NCBI GenBank assembly: GCA_020137815.1
Contig: CM035357.1
Location: 434,001 to 498,000, forward strand
DNA length: 64,000 nucleotides
Reading direction: 5' to 3'
Origin: Hormiphora californensis
Taxonomy: Eukaryota > Ctenophora > Tentaculata > Cydippida > Pleurobrachiidae
A model generated the notes under the pieces. The model made no database searches. It worked only from the letters and a program-made list of their open reading frames with translations, and was not told the origin of the DNA. Position numbers and translations under genes: made by a program. Of this stretch, positions 21,594-34,300 are shown in pieces; the stretch's first letter is position 1, and every line of letters starts with the position of its first letter.

Positions 21594-23072
21594 GGCAATT
21601 TCTGATTTGCCGCATACGGCGTCTAGACGGCGTCGCAACGCCGTCTAGACGGCGTCTAGACGGTATACCGTCTGGACGGGTTTCGGTGAAATCAGCTAAA
21701 AACGGTACCGAAATTGCTTGAGACGGGTTATAGACGGTATCAGACGGTCTCTAGACGGGTTATAGACGGTATCAGACGGTGTTGCGACGGTATCAGACGG
21801 TCTCTAGACGGTGTCTAGACGGTACCGTCCCGGCGTCTGGACGGCGTCTGGACGGTATCCGTCCGAAGTTGAGACGGCACGTCTGAAAATTGTACCAGAC
21901 GTTGAGACGGACTTTTAGAACTCCGTCTGTATTTCAGACGGAGTTTTAAAAGTACGTCTCAACGCAGTCTAAAGGAAAATCGATGAAAGTACCGTCTAGA
22001 CAACGTCTCAACTGAAACCGGTCAACATACCGTCTAAACAACGTCTAGACAACGTCTAAACAGAATCTCGCGATTCAGTTTCAAATACCGTCTAGACAAC
22101 TTCTCCAGCAATTTCGATAAGAATACCGTCTAAACAACGTCTAGACAACGTCTCAAATAATGATGTCTAGACTCGACCGTTTTCGAAGACCATTCTGGAT
22201 TACCCATGCCAGTTGGAATTAGTGGTAGATGTGTGCCTATTGAATGAAAATTACACATGTGTTTAACCAGCACAGTCGTACCGCGATGCTCGGGGACGGG
22301 AAAGGGGTTATCCTCCCGGTAATTTTCGTACCCAACTTCTTACATTCAACCAAACTGTTTTGGTATCTCCACATTCACTCTTACATCCAGCTATCGCGTT
22401 GTAATACAACTGTGAGATACTGTCTATGGCTGATACTATCAGTGATAGATAGTGTCGGTTATGAGACGTTGTTTAGACGGTATCTGTATCGGATTCGCTT
22501 AAGACGTTGTCTAGACGTTGTTTAGACGGTATTCGTATCGAAATTGCTGGAGAAGTTGTCTAGACGGTATTTGAAACTGAATCGCGAGATTCTGTTTAGA
22601 CGTTGTCTAGACGTTGTTTAGACGGTATGTTGACCGGTTTCAGTTGAGACGTTGTCTAGACGGTACTTTCATCGATTTTCCTTTAGACTGCGTTGAGACG
22701 TACTTTTAAAACTCCGTCTGAAATACAGACGGAGTTCTAAAAGTCCGTCTCAACGTCTGGTACAATTTTCAGACGTGCCGTCTCAACTTCGGACGGATAC
22801 CGTCTAGACACCGTCCAGACGCCGTCCAGACGCCGGGACGGTACCGTCTAGACACCGTCTAGAGACCGTCTGATACCGTCGCAACACCGTCTGATACCGT
22901 CTATAACCCGTCTAGAGACCGTCTGATACCGTCTATAACCCGTCTCAAGCAATTTCGGTACCGTTTTTAGCTGATTTCACCGAAACCCGTCCAGACGGTA
23001 TACCGTCTAGACGCCGTCTAGACGGCGTTGCGACGCCGTCTAGACGCCATATGCGGCAAATCAGAAATTGCC
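21594..23072. mobile_element. 1.48-kb foldback element with 9-bp target duplication
   Basis: Both ends read GGCAATTTCTGATTTGCCGC inward. The exact 9-mer CCTAGATAA flanks the element on each side (21585-21593 and 23073-23081). The arms (about 21594-22155 and 22460-23072) are close reverse complements built largely from variants of GTCTAGACGGT, which is itself centred on the palindrome TCTAGA. A non-repeated spacer of about 300 bp joins them. No transposase is present. A 9-bp duplication with long terminal inverted repeats is typical of Mutator-like elements, so I infer a non-autonomous MULE-type foldback. Confidence 0.88.
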
Positions 23073-23346
23073 CCTAGATAACGCTACCTTCCTAATTAAC
23101 TTGAATCCTAAAAACAACGATAGTGAAACTAAAATAGTAGTCTAGAACCCGCTAATACGTTTCCGATATTAAATATACCTCTCGACATGGATGGTCTCTG
23201 ATTCCCTGATTTTTGAAATATTTTGAACTGACGGTTCTATCTTTGATATAATATATTAGTTTCACTTTCACTTACACAACTAAATAAATCGAACTATGAA
23301 ACAATTCCTTCTGATAATCAAATCACGATAAACTAGATGTGTTATA

Positions 23347-23414
23347 CAGTCGGGCCCCGATTTACAGGGCAAAATCCTTTCCCCGGAGCATCCCAGTAAA
23401 TCGGGGTCCGATTG
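23347..23414. mobile_element. 68-bp TA-flanked palindromic micro-MITE
   Basis: CAGTCGGGCCCCGATTTAC is mirrored by GTAAATCGGGGTCCGATTG, with TA on both outer sides. Together with the copy at 23572 it defines a tiny element with mariner-type TA flanks. Confidence 0.7.
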
Positions 23415-23571
23415 TAACTGCAAACTAGTCCAAAATCCAATGAAAAGGAAAAGATGGGGGTATCTAGATATATCACGTATTGCAAAACTTTACTAAAACA
23501 TCCTAAGAAAATCGCAGATTTCTCGAAATTGACATGATACTGGCCTTACAAAATCAAGGAGAAACCCTATA

Positions 23572-23621
23572 CAGTTGGATGCCGATTTACCAGAACATCC
23601 CGGTAAATCGGGGTCCGACTG
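23572..23621. mobile_element. 50-bp TA-flanked palindromic micro-MITE
   Basis: CAGTTGGATGCCGATTTACC is mirrored by GGTAAATCGGGGTCCGACTG, again flanked by TA. Almost the whole element is the two arms. Confidence 0.7.
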
Positions 23622-24038
23622 TACTACCTAAATCAATCAAACTATGCGCCAATAAATTCAAACTTTCTTCCAAATTGGGGCAGGTTATCGATATAAATAA
23701 CAGGAATTTAACAGAGCAATTTACAAAAAGTACTTGAGTAATATTTCAAAACATAACCGAGTACTTTTTGTAAATTGGTCCCTAACAAATGTAGATCCAG
23801 TTTTAGAAAAATCAGCCACCAACAAAATTCTAGGATAATATATCTGAAACACCCATTAATCTCAACAACAATCATGATTATATAGTCCCATAATAACACT
23901 TTGAGTCCCTTAATATTTCCCTCTCTTGTGACCCCAAGCTGTTCCTCCCATTGTTCCTCACTGTTCCTCCTCAATTCCCCTAAATAATGTTGTCCCTTGT
24001 TGATCCAGGATCCTCCTCCCCTCCTATCTGATACATTA

Positions 24039-27000
24039 CTACGTTATCGATCGACTCGACCCATTAAATCCATTCAACGCGACCTGAAAATGGGGGAAGA
24101 GGTTTTAGATTGAGTTAAAATAAATGATAATACTTTGTCATACGGTGCTTGTCAGGGGAAAGAGTATATCAAGCCGTTCAGAGCCGCTATATTTTACTGA
24201 ACACATTATATGTTCGGGATAAGTAGATTGGTTGTGGTGCACCATACCCACCATCACCATGGTGACAAGAGGGGGAGAGAGATCAAGAAAGATATCATTC
24301 GAACACACGATGATGCCAGCATATATTGAACACTCAGCCGAACAACAAAACACAAACCATGTGCAGCTTATAACCTTCCTGTAAAACATGCCCTTTCTAG
24401 AGCAGTATATGTTTAAGATATGAGAGTAAGTGGATCGGACACGGTGTAGAAAATCAGTTATATTTAGTGGAAACCAAGCAGCGACACGCTTGAAACAAGG
24501 CACACGTGCGACACACATAAACATTCATTCTGAATAGTGATAACTCTTGCTGAAGCATTCTGCTTTCAAATTAAAGCTAAATCAAACACACAGAATGCAG
24601 CTGGAAAGACACATGTACTACACACGTGCATTGTGATTTAACACACATGTACACACGTGTTTACCATTTCAAATGTATTCCTACAATTGGACTGATCCCC
24701 TTCTGAGGCTGAGTTTAGTTGGGGGAGTGTTGCTGATCGGACACGTGATACCCCTCGAATACCCTGGGTAACCTAGAGAGTGGGAATGGTAACCATGGTA
24801 ACCTAGAGAGTGGGAGTGGTAACCATGGAGCTAGTGGGAGTGGTAACCATGGTAACCTAGAGAGTGGGCGGTGGTAACCAAGGTAACCTAGAGAGTGGGA
24901 GTGGTAACCATGGTAACCTAGAGAGTGGTAACCTGGGTAACCTAGAGAGTGAGAGTGGTAACCATGGTAACCTACAGAGTGGTCGTAACCATAGAGTTAG
25001 TGATGGATCGTGGTGTTGCACTGATCTATTATTCTATCCTAGTAAAAAACTTGGTACACAAATTAGATATCAATCAATCTCACATAGTGGAGGTGTACAA
25101 ATCATTTGGAACAGTGAATAATGGAGTTCAGTATTTTACTATTGAGACAGTATACCATGGACACAGAAACGTGATCTACCAGACATGTATGATTAGTTGA
25201 TATACCGAACCCTCACAGAGAACGGTGTGAGCTACACAAATGATCACACCTCTACTACTAATCATTAGTACATTGGTACACACACATGTCACACCTCACG
25301 CCTCTGCCTTCTCTCCGTGGCTGTTTGTGCTGCAAAAGCCCCCTTTCTCCTGACCCTCCTCCACCTGGCAGCGGCTCGTGCAACTCCAAAGATATGGATG
25401 GTGGGGAGGGGAGGTTCCTTCTCACTATCTAGATAGGCCAGGGTGTGCTAGAGAGACAAAGAGAGAGAGAGAGAGAGAAAGATAGAGTAGAGAGAGATAG
25501 AATAGAGATAATAGATAGAGAGAGAGAAGAGAGAAATAGGAAAGAGATAAAGAGATATAGAGAGGATAGAGAGATGCTACTGATAGATCATCCTCATGCT
25601 ATGTATCCTAGATACTCGAGACCGAGCTCTCTGCTCTAATCGTACGCTCTCTCTCTCTAGTCTCTCCTACTCGCTTCTTCTCTGAAACATCTGAGAGAGA
25701 GGGAAAAAAGTTGTTCTAACATCGAACCCTCATTTGTTTGTTTGTGATTGCTGCATCCAAAGGTTCTAACCCTTACGATGCCGTGATAGAGGGTTCAGGT
25801 GAGCAAGGTTTTATCTACCGAACCCTCACAGAGCCGGACAAAGCAAGGCAAGAGAAAATGTTTAAGCGTGCATCACACTTAAACACAACATTATTACTAA
25901 CTAATTAATTAATTAATTAATTAGTATAATTACCTTACTGACACTGTCAGCTAGTTGACCGATAACGAAACTCCACGACGTGGTACAGCCCGCTGTGATC
26001 GTACCCTTACTGACCAGGTAGTCAAACGCCTGGGGGAGTTAATTGGGAGTTAATTGGGGAGTTAATTAGGGGACTAATTGGAAAGTTAATTGGGAGTTAA
26101 CTAGCTGTGATGGTACCCTTACTGACCAGGTAGTCAAACGCCTGGGGGAGTTAATTAGGGAGTTAATTAGGGGACTAATTGGAAAGTTAATTGGGAGTTA
26201 ACTAGCTGTGATGGTACCCTTACTGACCAGGTAGTCAAACGCCTGGGGGAGTTAATTAGGGAGGTAATTAGCTGTGATGGTACCCTTACTGACCAGGTAG
26301 TCAAACGCCTGGGGGAGTTAATTAGGGGACTAATTGGAAAGTTAATTGGGGGTTAATTAGTTAGTGTTAATTAGGGAGTTAATTAGAGAGTTAAAAGTCA
26401 CGGCGGAAGTTGTTGAGTAAGGGAACAACTAAACGTACCACTCCGAATATTTGGTGAACACTTTCCAACCGCTGTCCTCTTTTACACTCAACTATCTTGT
26501 CAAGTTGGTTATCCTTTTGGAGTGTTCCAGACACCATTAACCAACTATCAATCGATGAGTTGCTGCCTCGATAGTTCTGAGGATGGAGAGGAGGGGGGGG
26601 GGGGTTAGGTAAAATATGTATCTCCCTTTCAGTCTGTCTCTTTCTTTTTCTCTGTCTCTCTTCCTTTCAGTCTACCTCTATCTATCTTTCTCTTTTTCTT
26701 TCGTTCTCTCATTCCCTCCCTCCCTCCCAACTGCAACTCTCGCTCTCACCTGTCCGGAGTCGTTCCCCTCGCTGTGATCCCCTCCTGTTCCCCCGTTAGT
26801 ATTATCCACCCCGTTGTTATGGTGATCCGGTGCTGATCCGTTCTGATCCCCAGTTGTTGTGGTAGTTGTTGAGGATCCTGCACCATTACTGCTGGGTTCA
26901 CCTACACTTGCCACATTACCATTCACACCTGTCAGAGATTAGGAGGGGGTTACTAGCAGTTCACCTACCACTTACACCTGCAGGAGGGAACATTCTACAT

Positions 27001-30000
27001 CTATAATAGAAAAAGGGCAGGGTCTAAGAGGGAAAACAATAAAATGAAAGTCTCTCTAAAACATTCCGTACCATTTGATGGTATATAACCATTCCCGCTG
27101 GTTGACCTACCATTTGATGGTATATAACCATTCCCGCTGGTTGACCTACCATTTGATGGTATATAACCATTCCCGCTGGTTGACCTACCATTTGATGGTA
27201 TATAACCATTCCCGCTGGTTGACCGGGACCGGGGAGGACTTGATAAGTGTCTCTCTGATTCTAACATCAGTGTAGCGGGACTACTGCTTCGCCCATTACC
27301 TGATGGGGGAATTGTCATCATACGTGAATATAATGTACGGAGGGGGGATTGTCAGGGAATTGTCATCAGAAGTGATGCATAATTTGAAGAAGGACGGAAT
27401 ATTCTTCTTCCGAAATGTTCTAACATTATGTTCAAATACACCCAATAACACCTAATTAAACCCAATCGCTCACCATTTTCACTATTGGTGTAGGTGAGAT
27501 TTGAACACACAGTGTCGGTAATACTATCAAAACTATTACATTTCATCACATGTCCACCCGTCTTCTCCTGGTCTCCTCCCTTATACTGACTGGTAGGGGA
27601 GAGGAGGGTTAGGGATCACTCTGGAGTTTCATTTGGGGGGGGGGGGGGGGGTATTTAAGGGTACACCTCGGCAAAATTTTTGTCGAGTGCCCGCTTAGCT
27701 CTCCATATGGGGTTGTAGGGCATACCAAGCCGACCTCAAATATGCAATTTTAGCCCTTAACTCGAATTCATATTTTTGCCTTAACGGTCCAAAGTTTGAC
27801 CCTAAAAACCGGTTTTTAAGGTCCCTAAATTTTATTTTTAGGGCTAGAAAGCTGAAAATTTAGGGATTCATAGAGGATACCAAGGTGTATAGCTCAAACA
27901 GAAATTTTTTGAAATGGAGCTCAATTTTTTGACTGGGACTATTTTACTTTTTTTGACTTTGAGGCCATATTTGGACATGTTCCTATGGACCGTTAAGGCT
28001 AAAAATTGGATATTTGGTGCTCCTAACAATTGTCAAAGTAGCCACAAATTTTCAGGAGGTCCGAATTTGAAATGTGGCCTACAGGTTTCTTTTTGTAAAG
28101 CACATATTTTAGGAAAACTTAAAATGGCTATATCTCAAAAACGGTAGGTCCTAGCGATCTAATTTCGTGCTAAATCGATTCAGCGGGTCCGATTTTGGGG
28201 GGGTCGTCTCTTAGACATTTTGCTCTAAGTCTAACCGTTTTTTCAGAAATCGTATTTTAAGGTTTGTACATGTTTAGCAGAAATAGGTAAGATTAGCTCT
28301 AACTAGAAGCATTTCTGCTAAACATGTACAAACCTTAAAATACGATTTCTGAAAAAACGGTTAGACTTAGAGCGAAATGTCTAAGAGACGACCCCCCCAA
28401 AATCGGACCCGCTGAATCGATTTAGCACAAAATTAGATCGCTAGGACCTACCGTTTTTGAGATATAGCCATTTTAAGTTTTCCTAAAATATGTGCTTTAC
28501 AAAAAGAAACCTGTAGGCCACATTTCAAATTCGGACCTCCTGAAAATTTGTGGCTACTTTGACAATTGTTAGGAGCACCAAATATCCAATTTTTAGCCTT
28601 AACGGTCCATAGGAACATGTCCAAATATGGCCTCAAAGTCAAAAAAAGTAAAATAGTCTCAGTCAAAAAATTGAGCTCCATTTCAAAAAATTTCTGTTTG
28701 AGCTATACACCTTGGTATCCTCTATGAATCCCTAAATTTTCAGCTTTCTAGCCCTAAAAATAAAATTTAGGGACCTTAAAAACCGGTTTTTAGGGTCAAA
28801 CTTTGAGGGCCTGTAAGGCAAAAATATGAATTCGAGTTAAGGGCTAAAATTGCATATTTGAGGTCGGCTTGGTATGCCCTACAACCCCATATGGAGAGCT
28901 AAGCGGGCACTCGACAAAAATTTTGCCGAGGTGTACCCTTAATTGGGCATATTATTTGTTTGGCTCCAGAGTCCAGGGTTTAACATATAATATTAGAAGT
29001 GCTAAAGAAATAAAATCTAACCAGGCCCCAAATATTGGAACATAACAAAGGGATCTGGCGGGTTGCTTACTTTTGATACTGAGTAATGCTAAACTTACTT
29101 TTCATACTGGGTAATGCTAAACTTACTTTTCGTACTGAGTAATGCTAAACTTACTTTTGATACTGAGTAATGCTAAACTTACTTTTGATACTGGGTAATG
29201 CTAAACTTACTTTTGATACTGGGTAATGCTAAACTTTTCTTCTTTCAGAAACTGGAGGTAGTAAAAACAGAATAAAAACACGTCCTCTTGTTTCTGTAAT
29301 CTGTCCTCCAACTGATGCCTGATGATGAGATATATTATAGTGTTAATAAATCGTATCACAGTCTGTTATAATTCCAGAAGTATTTAATTAATAATTAAAG
29401 TCACTATTATGGACTGTAAACGCAGGTATTAAAAGTAAGAATGATAATTGATGATTTCTACTAAAGGTAAAATCTAGTACCTACCCGAAGAGCAGCCAGT
29501 CGTAAGCGATGGTGAGGTAGAGGATTTCCTTTGCATTTAAATTCTGATGTACAGCCCCGTCCTGATAGAGCAATTTCCAATTAATTAATTAGAAAGGAAT
29601 GAGGATAATTTCCAATCAACTACATAATTAGTAATGGATTTGTATTGGATAAAGACGTTGATGAAATATATTCAATATTCATGGTATGAATATATTGAAT
29701 ATATGATTCATGTAGCCGATAGTTGCATATTGCATCATAGGATTCAGAGAGAGAAAGAAATAGTATTGCATGATGGATTGAAAGAAGAGAGGACCTGTCC
29801 TTGGCATATTGCCAGTATTATTTGTATTGGAATTCAGCCAGTATTATATGTATTGGCTCGAAGCCAGCATTCACACTTACTGCCCATAAAGTAAGCCTCA
29901 GTAGAGAGACGAAGAGGGGTGTCCTATCCCAACCTGAGATACAGTGTAGCAATAAACCTCCCTCACCTGTTGTAGAAATAGTTGTTACGTTCCTCCTTTA

Positions 30001-30778
30001 CATTTGTCGAACAATATTTAAGTTGTGTGAGAGAATCTTTGTGATTCAGTTTAAGAAAATGGTTAAATATGAGTTTATTATTTTTGTACACCCCTGTATT
30101 CTAAAAATATACCTTCTCCCAGGCACTTTATCATTAGCATCATGTAGTTGTTCGTCAACTCAACGAGGTTCCATCTCTAAAAAGGGAAAGTGTTAATTAG
30201 CCGCATTTATTCCACCGACACAAAAATCATAAATATATCCCATTTTAGAGCCACACACACACAGACAAAATGCCGCTGACTCAAAGTGTGTGCAAGTGGG
30301 CAGACCCTAAAAAGAGAGACTGTGTGCGCGCCGCGCAGCCACATACACTGACACAAAACTTTCTAAACATAACCCACAGTCCGCGCGTTACGTCTATTTA
30401 CCATACCTTGTAGTCTAGCCATTCACAGGGCAATTCTGAAACAAGGGGTGAATCGGGGAGTTTCAATTCAGCGTTCACGAAGGCTTGTTCCCAGTCGAAG
30501 AACATCTTCTCCGCACACCACTGTTTGGTACGGAATTCCGTGAAAAACTCAGTTCCTGAAAAGAGAGAGAGATGATAAGAAACTGACAGTGAGAAACCGA
30601 GATAGATAAATTTGTGCTCATGTCAGATCAAATCAAATCAATGTGATGGAGAGATTAAATTATATGTACATAATACAACATATGATTATCACTGCGTCTA
30701 AGATGGTGATAGAAACAATATACCCCTTCTATGATCATGATTTCTTATCACCCCTCTATGATGACTACTTTCACAGAA

Positions 30779-30850
<72 letters not shown>

Positions 30851-31264
30851 GTGACATAGAGAATATAGACCAGGTATGTATATGGGATGAGGGAGAGAGA
30901 CAGATAGCCCTATATGTCTAGACATGTGTAACTCAGTTAGACACACACACGCACACATATTGGTACAAACTGACACACACTGGACATGTCAGAAATGTTT
31001 CATGGTATTGGGTGAGTTACACCACTAATACATAATACAGGGTGTGTGTGTTCTGCATGTCGTGTTTGCTAGTAACTTGTGATTTTCTTCCCTATCTAAC
31101 TCTAGCTCTCAGATCTCATTCTGAAGAACTTGTGAATAGTGAGTGTTTTTTCGTACCTGGGTAGGGAACCGAGTAAAGATCAAAATCACAGTATCGCTTT
31201 TCTTTGTCCGCTTTTTCGCTGGAAGTAATACTGAGTCCAAACTTGACCTGCAGTAGAAAGGGGA

Positions 31265-31338
<74 letters not shown>

Positions 31339-34300
31339 CAAGATAACAAGCATATGGTATTACACTATTTCCAAGAGACTGCAGATGCGGCTACGTGAAA
31401 TCAGTAAAAACATAAAAACATGGCCATGTACATATTATGGGGGGAATGTTATATTCAAGATAAGAATAGCCCTCTGGCTCAGGTAATGCTTTTCTAGTTC
31501 GCTCAATTTTGAGTGACAGACTAAAAAACTTAGGTTTTTGTGACCCTCTCTAAAAATAGCTCGTTACCTCTCTAAAAATAGCTCGTTACCTCTCTAAAAA
31601 TAACTCGTTACCTCTCTAAAAATAACTCGTTACCTCTCTAAAAATAACTCGTTACCTCTCTAAAAATAACTCGTTACCTCTCTAAAAATAGCTCGTTACC
31701 TCTCTAAAAATAGCTCGTTACCTCTCTAAAAATAGCTCGTTACCTCTCTAAAAATAGCTCGTTACCTCTCTAAAAATAACTCGTTACCTCTCTAAAAATA
31801 GCTCGTTACCTCTCTAAAAATAACTCGTTACCTCTCTAAAAATAACTCGTTACCTCTCTAAAAATAACTCGTTACCTTCTTATTTTCCACCATCATATCA
31901 AAGATGTGTTTGACACGTAGAAACTTGAGTAGGTCCTTGTCTGCTTCTCGTGCCTTGTCGCACGTCTCCCACTCACTAGGCAAATCATCAAGTTAGTTAG
32001 GGGGAAGGGCGGGTGGTGGTTAGTTAGGGGGAAGGGCGGGGTGGGAGGGGCGGTGGTTTCTGAAAGTGCAACAAATGTATTTTTAGGACATCTTGTGTCA
32101 GGGGGCACTACATTGCAGAGTACTGTCAAGTTTCAGAGACTTGTCAGATGTTTTAGAGAACTGGAAAAATGCCAACTGTAAGTGGAGACGGGGGTTTTAA
32201 ACAGGGAGCAGGGGTTGGGAAAGCAGCTTTAAAATGTCTGAGATAAGAAAGTCGGACCACCTTACCAAAAACCTTTCAGCGGTACCATGACTTCCGGTAG
32301 GTTCTCAATTTTACAATCAAAATGATACTCAGGCTGAGAATTAACCAAAAGGAAGTCTCTTCGACATTATTTCTTGCACAGCCCCAAGCCCTATACCCCC
32401 CACTATCTCTGCTCATTACTCAACAGTCGGTCGCCCATGATACACATTTCACCAACATCTTTCTGCAGAACCCACTCGGATCTCTTTTTGTTCAGATCTA
32501 AACAGCAACACTGCTTTACCATTCTCTCCTCCTTTGTTGGGAAATATTCAGTAATGGCATACATGTTGCATCACTCTCCCCCTCAATCTCTCTCCCGCAG
32601 CTCGCTTTGTACCCACTCATATACAATTGCACAACACCACCACATGTGCAGATTGTGCAGATTGTGCAAAGTGTATTAATGCTGCAGTAGCAGTCTATCA
32701 TTACAAAACACTGATAACAAAGATATTCACTAGATCTTGCCTGACTGGACTGAGTTTTGAAAATGTGTCTTACCTTGAATATTCGTCCCAGGTTCCTTGT
32801 AGCCATTCCATCCCTGAACGTCCCACTATCTCTGCGGTTGTGGCTAGGGTGGCCGATCTGCAGACAAACTGAGGAAATAAAGAGAGAGATTAGTAGAAGA
32901 GAGGGATAGAGAGAGAGGGATAGAGAGAGAGGGATAGAGAGAGTTGAAAAAGAGAAGAAAATAAATATAGGACCGGTCGATAGAATGACTGATTTTATAC
33001 AAAGAAACCCAGAGATTAGGGAATTTAATCAAGTAGCTGTGCAATGAAAGGCTACCTCGATGTTTTTCTGTATAACAATCTCTTTCTCCAGAAACTTCTA
33101 TATCCAATAATGAAACTTCCTCTCTAGGAATCTAGAACATTCATTTGCTTCTAACAGATCTAGGTTTTAATACCTACAATGCATTCTATCAAGAGAAAAA
33201 GGGTGTTTTGGAAACATAAGACTTATAGAAGATTCCTTTGAAGCAATATTATTTATAGAGGGATGTAAGAGTAAGACAGGGTTTAATAATATTTATCATT
33301 TATATGTGAGCATGGAGGGATAAATTTCAATTGTTGTGGGATGTGTTGAAGAGGGGGGGGGGGTATTGAAGAGGGGGGGGGTGTTTGAGACCTGTGCTTT
33401 GTTTTAATCTCGAAACGTGTGAAGAAAAGTAGCTACAAAGAGGCAGAGAGAGAGGCAGAGAGAGGGTTATGGGGGAGACGAAGTGGTCGTGATGGCTTCT
33501 AAGTTACGTAAATCGTGTCGATAATACGATAATATTAACGTCACAGATCAGTAGATCAATGGATTCCCTGTGATACACAAATTGTGAAAGTGTATCCATC
33601 TCTCTATCTTCCTATCTTTATCACTCTCTCTATCTATCATTCTCTCTGTCTATGTCTCTACCTCTGCCTGTACTATGTACGTAACAATATTCACAATTTT
33701 TTTTGAATTCACAATATTTTTGCGAATTGAGATAATGTTCAAACTGCAGCCTCCACATTATACTTTTTAAGTTTGAGTATAATCTTTATCTTTATTGTGT
33801 CTCTATATTACAATATCATCGCACGCAAGCAGGAGAGAGAGATAGAGAGATAGAGAGAGAGAAAGAACGAGAGATAGAGGTAGAGACAGGGATAGCAGAG
33901 ATAGAGAGAGGGAGCGTGAGAGAAAGGGCAGACGGCCAGTATTATGCTTTACAAACGGCGACTACGCTCAATCGAACTATAGGCCGTTTAAAACAATACA
34001 TGTACATTGTTAAGTGTATACAAAGTTATACCGGTGTTTCCATGTCATGTTACCTTATTGTTAGCTTAAAAAGGCTAAAAAACATCTTATGCTCAGATGC
34101 AGGATACACTGTTTACTCTTGTAAAGTACTAGAATAAAGAGTCTTAAGTTAGAATAAAGAGTCTTAAGTTAGAATAAGTCTTAAGTTAGAATAAGTCTTA
34201 AGTTAGAATAAGTCTTAAGTTAGAATAAGTCTTAAGTTAGAATAAGTCTTAAGTTAGAATAAGTCTTAAGTTAGAATAAGTCTTAAGTTAGAATAAGTCT

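Noticed and set aside
27914-28681. Mirrored 77-codon open frames in the TTAA palindrome, considered as a possible real peptide gene
   Set aside because: They sit in a non-autonomous foldback element, show no motif, and both copies exist only because the arms are inverted repeats.
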